Assembly: GCA_963741755.1 (NCBI GenBank)
Contig: CAVUJG010000014.1
Span: 1 to 64,000, forward strand
Length of the DNA: 64,000 bases
Source of the DNA: Sva-07 sp963741755
Lineage (GTDB): Bacteria > Actinomycetota > Acidimicrobiia > Acidimicrobiales > Ilumatobacteraceae
Direction: 5' to 3'
Part shown: in pieces, positions 1 to 7,294 of the stretch
Position numbering within the stretch: the first letter of the stretch is position 1
Layout of the letters: each line of letters begins with the position of its first letter
Notes under the pieces: generated by a model
What the model was told of the DNA's origin: nothing
Seen by the model: the letters and a program-made list of their open reading frames with translations, nothing else
Databases searched by the model: none
Position numbers and translations under genes: made by a program

Positions 1-173
1 GTGACCATCGACAGCTGACCCCACCTCTTTCGCCACGCATATCGTCGGTCGGCGGGGCCCGACGGACCGCCGATACCCGGCAAACCTCCGCACCGGCGGT
101 TACTGCCATGCCGCACATAACGGGAGCGCCGTAGCGCGCCGCACGGCGCCCGGTCGATGTGCGACTTCGGCCC

Positions 174-1183
174 TTATGCCGGTGATGTTGTCAAGTGGGT
201 GGTGTAGAGCTGGTCGACTTTGTCGGCGGCGGCGAAGTATTCGTCGGCGACGGTGCGGTCGGCGATGCGGGCGTAGACGAGGGTCATTCGCATCGATCGG
301 TGTCCCAACATTTGGGCGATGGCTTCGAGGCTCATGCCGTTGTTGATCGACTGCGTCGCGAGCGTGTGACGCAGCTGGTGGGGGTGGACGTGGCCGATCC
401 CGGCGATGCGTGCGCAGGCGTGTCGACGATGCGGCTGACGACTGGAGCGGTTGAGTGGTCGACCCTTGTTGGAGATGAGCCGGCCGGTGGTGTTCGGACC
501 GTTCCAGTCGAGCCAGTCGCGGTGTAGTTCGACGAGGTGTGGGAGCAACGGGACGTAGCGGTCGGTGTGGAGTTTGCCGACCGGGACACGTAGCCAGTTC
601 GTCTCGTTCATGGTGACGATGGCGTCGTCGGTGAGCTCACAGAACTCGGTGACGCGCAGCCCGGTTCGGGCGAGTAGCTCGATGATGAGTCGTCGTTGCG
701 GGTCGAGTCGGACGGCGGCGGCCATGAACTTGGCGGCTTGGTCGTCGTCGAGGAACTTCGGCAACGGTTCGTCCATCTTGGGCAGGTCGGTCCACATGAT
801 CGGGTTGCGTGTCGGGGTGTCGGGGTGGTCCCATTCGATGAGTCGTTCGATGACGACGCGCAGCATCGACAGCCGAAGATTGATCGTCGACTTCTTGAGT
901 GGTTGGCCGTGCTGGTTCTCGCGGGTGGCGAGCCAGAGCTTGTAGTGCTCGATGTGTCGACGGTTGACCTGGCGCAGCGAGACGACGGTGGGGTCGTGGT
1001 CGATGATCCAGCTGGCGAACAATCGCAGAGGCGACATCGACCGAGCGTGATCGTGCCGGGTCGGGCGGTCACCGAGATCTGATCGATGTAGCCGCGGGCA
1101 GTCGCCGCGAGGACCGGGGCGTGGGCGGCGATGCGCGCCCAGCGCTCGTCGACGGGTTCGTGTTCGATGGCGAGCATCGTCAT
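174..1183 (-). pseudogene. Tyrosine recombinase/integrase, second of an overlapping pair, frameshifted as read
   Basis: Site-specific recombinase of the phage-integrase (XerC/D-like) class, which rejoins DNA through a covalent phosphotyrosine. The catalytic domain is complete: Arg in RTGLRVTEF, the HQLRHTLAT box, the second His in LGHRSMRMT and the nucleophilic Tyr in LVYARI. The N-terminal core-binding helices (RQVNRRHIEHYKLWL) lie in the same frame. The first ~45 residues (MTMLAIEHEPVDERWA onward) are in another frame, and one base seems to be missing at about 1036-1046. The ATG at 1183 overlaps the stop of the upstream recombinase (ATGA), so the two are probably translated together. All active-site residues are kept and many housekeeping genes here share similar indels, so a sequencing error is as likely as true decay. 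The TAA at 174 leaves no room for a third overlapping recombinase inside the window. Confidence 0.8.
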
Positions 1184-2224
1184 GACGCCACGACCTTGCG
1201 GCCGAGCGCGGCTTGGGCATCTATGGCTTGAGCTGCACGTATGTACTCGCCGGCGAGCCAATCGTTGGCGAGGTGCAGGTAGATCTGCGTCGATGAGATC
1301 GAGCGGTGACCGGCTTGGGCCTGGAGTGCTTCGAGGGCCATGCCGGCCTCGCGGAGCCGGGTGAAACAGGTGTGGCGCAGCTCGTGACACGTCGCATGCT
1401 CGAGCCCCGCACGCCTGCGGGCGCCGAGCATGATCTCGTCGAGGCCCTTCGCGGTGAGCGGTCGACCGCGGTTCGGGTCCTTTCAACACGACGAACACGA
1501 ACGGTGTCTCCGCGTCCGCGGGTCGTTCGAGATCGAGGTAGCGGCGCAGCGTGTCGAAGAAGCGTGGTGAGATCGGCACGATGCGTTGATGGCCGCCCTT
1601 GCCGTCCGCGATGAACAGTCGGCGTTCGCCCCAACGGATGTCCGACAGTCGCAGCCCGAGGACTTCGCAACGGCGCAGACCGGCGAGCAGCATCGCGTCG
1701 ATCATCGCCCGATCCCGATCCGTCCGCAGCGCCGCAACGAGCTTGATGACGTCGTCGTGATCGAGGATCCGCGGCAGATGCCGCACCGGTCGAACCAGTG
1801 GGATCACCCGCCGGTCACGCGTCACCGGAGAGCGCACCGGCATGCCGCGCTGCACCGGGTTGTGGTCGAGTTCTCCGAGCGCGACGAGGTGCGAATAGAA
1901 CCCCGCCAACGACGACAATCGACGACGGATCGTCGACAACGCCAACCCCTCCGAGGAGTCGATCGGCACCACCGTCGCATCGGCCGAACCGGTCCGCTGG
2001 ACGCGGATGAACTCGAGCACGTGACGTCGCCGAACGTCGAGCGGGTCGACGTCGATGACCGTGAAGAACACCTTCAAGTCGTAGACAACCGCCAGCGTCG
2101 AGTTCGGTCGCAGCCGGGCGTGAACGGACTCCAAATAGTCGTCGACGAGTGGGTGGCCGAGCGTCGGAGCGACGCGCGAACCCGAGTCAGGAAGCGTCAG
2201 CTTCGGGAACGAAATGGGCTTCAT
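1180..2224 (-). pseudogene. Tyrosine recombinase/integrase, first of an overlapping pair, frameshifted as read
   Basis: Integrase-family recombinase of about 347 residues. The N-terminal SAM-like DNA-binding domain (VDDYLESVHARLRPNSTLAV) is followed by the catalytic domain, with Arg in LLAGLRRCEVLGL, then HELRHTCFTRL, AGHRSISS and Tyr in TQIYLHL. The two halves are in different frames. Removing one base from the GGG at 1475-1477 restores a continuous protein reading KGPNRGRPLTAKGLDEIM across the junction. I chose the ATG at 2224 because GGAGG sits six bases upstream; a GTG at 2260 is possible. The stop overlaps the next recombinase gene. Tandem overlapping tyrosine recombinases are known from Tn554-type and RIT-type elements; which type this is cannot be decided from two genes. 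A serine recombinase is transcribed divergently 250 bases away. Confidence 0.8.
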
Positions 2225-2335
2225 GTGATCCTCCGATCGCGCCCCCTGCACCATCGTCACCGACAGCGAGAAGGGGCGGGTGGATCACCGACATATCTAC
2301 CCAAGTCGAGCACTACATAATCGCGGCCTACGACT

Positions 2336-2354
2336 CGTCCGATAGGGGGACACC
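2336..2354 (+). repeat. 19-base accessory-region repeat, copy 1
   Basis: CGTCCGATAGGGGGACACC in the divergent gap between the tyrosine and serine recombinase genes. It matches copies at 5921 and 7038 with one or two differences. The position next to recombinases suggests a recombinase-binding or element-end sequence; this is inference. Confidence 0.6.
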
Positions 2355-2475
2355 TACCGGACGAATCGCTGGTTCGTAGCCCGACGGGCGGTTCGGCGAG
2401 ATCGGTCTCACATGGTGGGCGGCTTTCGGACGCTCGCTGATTGATCAGGGCGACAGGGCGGGGCACGGTTCGTGG

Positions 2476-3051
2476 ATGGATGAAACATTGATTGGATACG
2501 CCCGATGCTCCACTGACGAGCAAGACCTCACCGCCCAGCGCCAAGCGCTTCAAGCGCTCGGCGTTCCGCCCGATCGCGTCTACATCGACCACGGCATCAG
2601 CGGCACCAAACGCGAGCGTCCCGGCCTCGATCAAGCGCTGGCGGCGGTGCGCACAGGCGACACGCTCGTGGTCCCGAAGCTCGACCGGCTTGCTCGGTCT
2701 GTTCCCGATGCTCGAGACATCGGTGACACCCTTGCCAAGCGTGGGGTGTCGCTTTCGCTCGGCGGTCAGATCTACGACCCGGACGACCCGATGGGGAAGT
2801 TGTTCTTCAACATCCTCGCCACGTTCGCCGAGTTCGAGGTGGACCTGATTCGGATGCGCACCCGTGAAGGGATGGCCGTCGCGAGGGCTCAGGGCAAGTT
2901 GAAGGGCCGTCAGCCGAAGCTGTCGCCGATGCAGCAGCGTGAGTTGAAGAAGATGCACCAAACCGGCGATTACACGATCTCAGATCTCGGCGAGCTGTTC
3001 TCGGTGTCGCGACCAACGGTGTACCGCACCATCGCCCGATCCACCCCATAG
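2476..3051 (+). CDS. Serine recombinase, resolvase/invertase (Hin/TnpR-like)
   Basis: 191-residue small serine recombinase that catalyses inversion or resolution between short sites by a phosphoserine link. The N-terminal resolvase domain shows the catalytic Ser in GYARCSTDEQDL, the YIDHGISGTK segment, KLDRLARS with its active-site Arg, and the long E-helix region ILATFAEFEVDLIRMRTREG. A C-terminal helix-turn-helix (YTISDLGELFSVSRPTVYRT) binds DNA. The length is typical of Hin/Tn3-resolvase proteins, so domain content is full. It faces away from the tyrosine recombinases with 250 bases between them, a gap that carries a 19-base repeat also found at 5921 and 7038. A host-gene inversion or resolution role, or being part of a mobile element, are both open. 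Confidence 0.92.
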   Translation: MDETLIGYARCSTDEQDLTAQRQALQALGVPPDRVYIDHGISGTKRERPGLDQALAAVRTGDTLVVPKLDRLARSVPDARDIGDTLAKRGVSLSLGGQIYDPDDPMGKLFFNILATFAEFEVDLIRMRTREGMAVARAQGKLKGRQPKLSPMQQRELKKMHQTGDYTISDLGELFSVSRPTVYRTIARSTP

Positions 3052-3219
3052 ACCCTCGGTCCTGCTGGGGGAAACAGCGTTTCGGACCAGGGCCACTGAA
3101 CCGCCAGGCGTCGCGTTCGATGACGGTTCAATCGCCGGTCGAGCGATTCTCGGTGTCGATGTGTGCCACTTGACTCTGATGGTGGTACCAGAACGGTTCC
3201 CCGTGGGGGTAGCTGTCGG

Positions 3220-3615
3220 CTACGGGACGATCGTCGAGACACCGAGCGACGGTGTTCGAGCAAGACGCTCGTCCGCCGTCACCAGCGTGGCGTCGAGATG
3301 CTGGGCGAGCACGACATACAACGCGTCGGCAACCGTGATCGACTCCCGGCGCTTCCAGGCCTCGCTGAGTAATGGGCGCAATTGCGCCCGAAGGAAAACT
3401 GCCCGCTCGAGCATCACAAACGCCTGGTCCACCTGTGCCGGCCCAACGGTGTTGTTCAACGCGGCACGCCGGAGCGCAGCAGCTACTTCAACGAAGTAGT
3501 GCTCTGGCACCCACCATTGGGCCGACGAAGGAAACTGAGCAGACAACGACCGTGCGCGGGTCGTATTCAGAAGTAGCTCGACGCCCGCGGACGCATCGAG
3601 GACGAGTCGCGTCAC
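3220..3615 (-). CDS. vapC: VapC-like PIN-domain ribonuclease toxin
   Basis: 131-residue PIN-domain protein, the size of type II VapC toxins, which cleave RNA with Mg2+ held by acidic residues. The first Asp is in LVLDASAGVEL, a Glu follows in HYFVEVAAALRR, and later acids are in TVADALYVVLA and LVTADERLAR, giving the usual four-acid set. The ATG at 3615 overlaps the stop of the upstream 55-residue gene by four bases (ATGA), the classic antitoxin-toxin layout. It sits in the accessory segment beside recombinases, where such pairs are often found. RNA target unknown. Confidence 0.88.
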   Translation of the reverse strand: MTRLVLDASAGVELLLNTTRARSLSAQFPSSAQWWVPEHYFVEVAAALRRAALNNTVGPAQVDQAFVMLERAVFLRAQLRPLLSEAWKRRESITVADALYVVLAQHLDATLVTADERLARTPSLGVSTIVP

Positions 3616-3779
3616 GCCTCGTCAACGCGGGCCTGAGCGACGAGCTCCGCTCCCGTTGTGTCAAGCTCGACCGGCGGATCAACGAGGAGCTCGCGGAGCC
3701 ACACGTCAAAGGATTCGGCAGGCTCCTCGATGAGGACCACCACCGGATCAGTCGACAGGTCGTCTGCGCGTCGCACCAT
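3612..3779 (-). CDS. vapB: VapB-like antitoxin, short
   Basis: 55-residue protein starting MVRRADDLSTDPVVV and ending ELVAQARVDEA, immediately upstream of and overlapping the PIN toxin gene. It is acidic and has no obvious helix-turn-helix or clear ribbon-helix-helix; the call rests on size, gene order and the ATGA overlap. The C-terminal half (FDVWLRELLVDPPVELDT) would be the part that binds the toxin, by analogy with other VapB proteins. The reading frame is open further upstream, but this ATG gives the expected length. If real, it neutralises the toxin and probably represses the operon. Confidence 0.65.
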   Translation of the reverse strand: MVRRADDLSTDPVVVLIEEPAESFDVWLRELLVDPPVELDTTGAELVAQARVDEA

Positions 3780-3951
3780 GGGTTTGAGACTACTCGCAGC
3801 GCTGCGGCCGTGTTCGCAAGGTTCGTCAACCCGCCGTTTCTCGCTTTCGATCAACAGTCCCTGAAGAGACAGATCCCACGTCCGGTAGCGGTTCCTTGAC
3901 CGGACGGGTAAGGATCGAATCCACGGATTTGAGGGAGTTCCCCTCCCATCC

Positions 3952-4200
3952 CTACTTCGCGAACTCCCACAACTGGGGAGGCCTGTAAGGCTCCTGGTCC
4001 GCATCAAAGATGATGCCCAGTAAGGCCACAGTCCCACCTCGCTCGATCCACCCGACCTGCTTGGTCGGCGGGCAGTTGGAGCCTCGGACCCGATTCGCAA
4101 GGTCCTCCAAACCCTGTTCAGTGGCTGTTCCCGACACTTCCAGAAACCGGAGGCACCGAAAGAGCTCGCTGGGCCGGCGCACACGATCCTGACCGAGCAT
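3952..4200 (-). CDS. Small hypothetical protein following the beta-propeller gene
   Basis: Open frame of 82 residues beginning MLGQDRVRRPSELFRCLRF. I recognise no family. The ATG shares a base with the stop of the upstream gene (TGATG), which would allow translational coupling. It has two cysteines, no signal peptide and no membrane segment; WIERGGTVALLGIIFDAD could be a beta-rich stretch. Codon use is less GC-biased at third positions than in the core genes, which fits either an accessory gene or a chance frame. The rest of the 3780-4199 interval shows nothing else I can support. Confidence 0.35.
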   Translation of the reverse strand: MLGQDRVRRPSELFRCLRFLEVSGTATEQGLEDLANRVRGSNCPPTKQVGWIERGGTVALLGIIFDADQEPYRPPQLWEFAK

Positions 4201-5291
4201 CACGGAAGGGGCATGCCGGGCACCCCAACATCGATGGCGACGAGTGAGGCCGGAGCGAACGGTGGGGTCGGCGCAAAGGCCAGGTTGACCGTATACACCG
4301 TCTGCTTGAAGCCCTGGCCCGTGCCGAAGGCGATGCTCGAAGGAACGTTCAGCACTTCACCCGTCGGGTCATGGAACAACACGTCGACAGATCCGTCGGT
4401 GTTCACACGGAACAGGGCGTTCTGAGCGACGGACGCCACATAGATCCCGCCGTGGACGTCCAGCGCAATACCATCGGGTAGGGCTGGGAGCGGGCCGAAC
4501 GGACCGCCGAGGAACGGCCAGTCGGGCGTCGCGCCCAAACCGGCAAGCAGGGCTATGTCGCCCGCCGACCCGTCGCCCTCGATCGGCACGGTCCACAGCG
4601 AAAAGCCTTCGTTGTTGGCCACCGTGAGCACACCCTTCCGGTAGGCGATGCCATTGGCACCCACCGGTGTGCTTCCTGGGCCGATGCAGGTCCCTCCGAG
4701 CTGCGCCGACTCGAACCACTTCATGGCGTTACCGTTGCGGTCGACCCGCCAGATCGCGCCACCCACGTCGCCCAGAGGCACGCTGCCCGGAGGCGGGCTG
4801 CAGAGGATCCCGGTCGAATTGGAGTCGGTGATGTACATGTTGCCGACTTTGTCGAACGCAATGGCATTGGGGAAGCTCATCTGGTCGGTACCGGCGATCA
4901 GCGCTTCGTCGCCCGTCCTCCGGTCGAACTTGTAGACGCCGGTCAAGCCGTCCCACTGCACCGCACCGTAGATGTTGCCCTTCGCGTCGGTAGCCAGGCC
5001 GAGGAATCCGGCCCCAGGACCGGCGGATGCCCAACCGTCGATCGTGCCGAAGACTTCGAAGTCGCTCGACCCGGGTGCAAACTTCAACAGCTCGCCGGTC
5101 AACGTGCTCGTCACGAACACGTTGCCGCTCTTGTCGACTGTCACACCCTCGAGCGACGGTCGCGGCCCTTCGCTCACGACATCGACTTGATCCCGATCCG
5201 GCGGGCCGGCTGACGTCGGCGATGGCACCGCAACCGCGACCAATACTGCCGATGCAACGAGTCCAAGAACACTTCTGGTAATCCGATTCAT
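4200..5291 (-). CDS. Secreted SMP-30/NHL-type beta-propeller protein
   Basis: 363 residues. The N-terminus is a signal peptide (basic MNRITR, then the hydrophobic VLGLVASAVLVAVAV, then a small-residue cleavage region near PTSAGPP), so the protein is exported. The mature part has repeated blades of the type VDKSGNVFVTSTLTGELLKF, TDAKGNIYGAV, DKVGNMYITDSNS and DVHGGIYVASVAQNALFRV, as in SMP-30/gluconolactonase and NHL propellers. Catalytic metal ligands of true lactonases cannot be assigned with confidence, so substrate or enzyme activity is unknown; a binding role is equally possible. It ends overlapping a small downstream frame. It lies in the accessory segment with no pathway neighbours. Confidence 0.75.
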   Translation of the reverse strand: MNRITRSVLGLVASAVLVAVAVPSPTSAGPPDRDQVDVVSEGPRPSLEGVTVDKSGNVFVTSTLTGELLKFAPGSSDFEVFGTIDGWASAGPGAGFLGLATDAKGNIYGAVQWDGLTGVYKFDRRTGDEALIAGTDQMSFPNAIAFDKVGNMYITDSNSTGILCSPPPGSVPLGDVGGAIWRVDRNGNAMKWFESAQLGGTCIGPGSTPVGANGIAYRKGVLTVANNEGFSLWTVPIEGDGSAGDIALLAGLGATPDWPFLGGPFGPLPALPDGIALDVHGGIYVASVAQNALFRVNTDGSVDVLFHDPTGEVLNVPSSIAFGTGQGFKQTVYTVNLAFAPTPPFAPASLVAIDVGVPGMPLP

Positions 5292-5453
5292 CGGATAGGC
5301 CTTTCCGTCTACTGTGCGTCCCCCATCGGTCGCACGGTGAGTGACGAACCCCCAAGTTCATCTCCCGCCAGCATGGACTGCGCGTTTTGCAGGGTCAAGG
5401 AATCGTGACCGATCTCACATCGCGGCCAGAGTGGCTGAAATCGACGTAATTCA

Positions 5454-5484
5454 CGTGTCGCCGGGTGACGAGCCCGGCGACACG
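5454..5484 (-). terminator. Perfect 12-base-pair hairpin, probable terminator
   Basis: CGTGTCGCCGGG and its exact complement are separated by seven bases (5466-5472). It lies ten bases past the stop of the minus-strand Lon-domain fragment, as expected for a Rho-independent terminator, although a clear U run is lacking. Confidence 0.6.
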
Positions 5485-5494
5485 TCGTCGTTCG

Positions 5495-5785
5495 TCACGA
5501 AAGCCTGAACTTCGACATGGCCTCGGCATCGTCGAGCAGATCGAGCCGTGCTGCAGGCCCCGGGGCGGCGAGCAGACGGAATCGGTCGGCTGGCCCGATG
5601 GGAGCGAGCGTGGCCAGGTGATAGGTCGCCAGCAACGGGCCGTCGGAGACCTCGTCGTCGCCGGTGTCGACGGGGTCACCGCCGATCGCAGAAACCAGGT
5701 CGGTTGCGTCGGATTCGTCGAGGAAGTGCTGCAACCTGGCCAGCCAACGCTCTCGCCGCACGGACCCGTGCGTGTGAGGCCGCAA
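5495..5785 (-). pseudogene. C-terminal fragment of a Lon substrate-binding-domain (LonN) protein
   Basis: Up to 96 codons whose end matches the C-terminus of stand-alone Lon N-domain proteins of actinobacteria: LLATYHLATLAPIGPADRFR, LLAAPGPAARLDLL and the terminal DAEAMSKFRLS. Full-length relatives are about 200 residues and begin with a P-L-F-P-L motif. No such start is seen upstream in any minus-strand frame, so the gene is truncated at its 5' end, probably by the event that assembled this accessory region. A strong hairpin follows it at 5454-5484, consistent with a retained original terminator. It is not expected to make a working protein. Confidence 0.6.
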
Positions 5786-6194
5786 CGTTCAGCGCCAAGC
5801 CCTTTCGACGCAAGGAATGACGGTCATCGGCTTCGATACAAGCTTCGCGCGATGCACGGGCCCGGATCTGCACGCGAGGTGTCGCAAGGAGGGCATGCGC
5901 ACGAGGTCAGCAGTCCAGGTCGTCCGATAGGGGGACGCCACACGAACGATTCCGCCGTTGTCGCTGCCTCAAGTACCGCTTAATGCTCTCGTCTCACATG
6001 CCCGGGTTCGTGATCGTCGCCCGATCGAATGCCTCTCGGTGATCCGGTCTCAGATGCGGGTCCTCAACCGGACGGACTGCCTCCGACCCCCTACAGCGAC
6101 GCCGATCTCAATCGCCTGTGCGAATCCAGAGCGGTCGTTGACTCGGGGTGGCCCCAGCAAGCAACTGGACGCACGGTGTATCTAGGCTTCGACG
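5786..6194. other. Non-coding stretch with repeat copy
   Basis: No gene that I can support. It holds the second copy of the 19-base repeat (5921-5939), and two GTCTCA(C/G)ATG segments near 5991 and 6048 that resemble GGTCTCACATG near 2404. It looks like the remains of mobile or rearranged DNA. Confidence 0.5.
5921..5939 (+). repeat. 19-base accessory-region repeat, copy 2
   Basis: CGTCCGATAGGGGGACGCC, differing at one base from the copy at 2336. It lies in non-coding DNA after the truncated Lon-domain gene. Confidence 0.6.
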
Positions 6195-6701
6195 TCAATC
6201 GGCAACTCTTTCGACACGAAAGCCGACACCTGGACCCGTTACAAACTTGGGTGCCCCCACTGCACCCTCCAAGTAGCTCCATGGTTCGGGCAACTCGTCA
6301 TTGTCCTCGAGTTGCAGGAGCGTGCTGAAGAAACCTTCGTCGCCCATAACTTCCTCGCAAGACATGCCAAAAGTATTGATCTGGTATCGACCTATCGGAA
6401 ACTGCTGACCGGAGATCACTTCGGCAGTCGTGACTTCAACAATCCCACATGCTGGAGTTTGGGGTCCCGGACCAGATTCGGAGGCGTCACTCGTCGACGG
6501 CGAGGCCAGGGTGTCGATCGGAGAAGGAGTAGACGACGAGGGCAGGGTGTCGATCGGAGAAGGAGTAGACGACGACTCGGACAAGGCAATTGGTGCGTCA
6601 TCGGTCGTACAGGATGAAAACGCTGTCAGGACGACACAGAAGGACAACACAGAAGCCGCGAGTTTCGTGAGAGAGGCTGGTGTTCCCATGGATGGATTCA
6701 T
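6195..6701 (-). CDS. Putative lipoprotein of unknown function with internal tandem repeat
   Basis: About 168 residues from MNPSMGTPASLTKLAA. An N-terminal lipoprotein signal is clear: hydrophobic LAASVLSFCVVLTAF followed by a lipobox ending FSSC, so the protein is probably lipid-anchored outside the membrane. A Ser/Pro/Thr-rich linker then contains the 12-residue unit SSSTPSPIDTLP twice. The C-terminal ~90 residues form a compact domain (CGIVEVTTAEVISG, QFPIGRYQINTFGMSCEEV, GAPKFVTGPGVGFRVER) with two cysteines that may pair. I do not recognise the domain. The frame is open upstream to 6791, but that start would put 30 charged residues before the signal peptide. Confidence 0.65.
   Translation of the reverse strand: MNPSMGTPASLTKLAASVLSFCVVLTAFSSCTTDDAPIALSESSSTPSPIDTLPSSSTPSPIDTLASPSTSDASESGPGPQTPACGIVEVTTAEVISGQQFPIGRYQINTFGMSCEEVMGDEGFFSTLLQLEDNDELPEPWSYLEGAVGAPKFVTGPGVGFRVERVAD
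6507..6575 (-). repeat. Tandem 36-base in-frame duplication inside the lipoprotein gene
   Basis: Two identical 33-base copies (6507-6539 and 6543-6575) at a period of 36 bases, that is twelve codons. They encode the doubled STPSPIDTL linker. Perfect identity suggests recent slippage, so copy number may vary between strains. Confidence 0.85.
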
Positions 6702-7281
6702 TTCACTCCCGCGAGACCGCCGAATCTGTCGGGCAACACTGTCAGTCGGTTCGACTTGACGGTCGGTCATGTGGTCGTGTCGGTTGTGCATGGTCGGACG
6801 GTACGCCGACGCGATTCCAGGGGGGTGCGAAACGGGTGAGAGGCGGGTGTGAGGACTTGAGCGGCTAGGGCGGTGTCATCGGCGGTGGAGTGGAGTCCGA
6901 CATCCGGGGGTCACCCCATCCGAAAGGGGGATCGCGTGCGGACGGCCCAGAGTGCTCGGGTCGGATCCCGAGCGGTCGCCCATGAACCTCACATCTGCCG
7001 GACCTCACACGAACGACTTCGTCGTCCTCGCTGGGAGCGTCCGATCGGGGGACGCCCACCGGATCTTGCACTGCAAGGCGGCTCCGGCCACGTGGCCTGG
7101 CGTGGGAAATCTCAACTGGCTGGTACGAATCGATTCTCAATGAGGGTCCGCTCTGCGTGACACCTCGCGGCTGACGGATCCGCGACGAGCCGACAGCAAC
7201 GAGAGCCTCGACCGACGCTTCACGGCACAAGTCGCCTGAGCCGAACGAGTCCCCGAACCGCTGACGCCGGCGTGACCGACC
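6702..7281. other. Long non-coding stretch at the end of the accessory segment
   Basis: No gene supported on either strand. It contains a good copy of the 19-base repeat at 7038-7056 and a weaker relative at 6918-6936 (CATCCGAAAGGGGGATCGC). It marks the boundary before the conserved block starting at 7295. Confidence 0.5.
7038..7056 (+). repeat. 19-base accessory-region repeat, copy 3
   Basis: CGTCCGATCGGGGGACGCC, differing at one base from the copy at 5921 and at two from the copy at 2336. Confidence 0.6.
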
Positions 7282-7287
7282 TAGTGT
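7282..7287 (+). promoter_or_regulatory. -10 box TAGTGT for the MBL-fold gene
   Basis: TAGTGT lies seven bases before the ATG at 7295. That spacing places the transcription start at or next to the start codon, giving a leaderless message, a pattern repeated across the window. Confidence 0.5.
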
Positions 7288-7294
7288 CGGGCGG

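Noticed and set aside
195..527. Plus-strand frames across the recombinase region (195-527, 1586-2320 and others)
   Set aside because: They are antisense to the catalytic domains of the tyrosine recombinases and have no recognisable features.
608..2260. A 550-residue open frame that appears to be one long recombinase
   Set aside because: It starts as recombinase 1, then runs out of phase through the real ends and starts of both recombinases. The conserved HxxR and Tyr boxes are in other frames.
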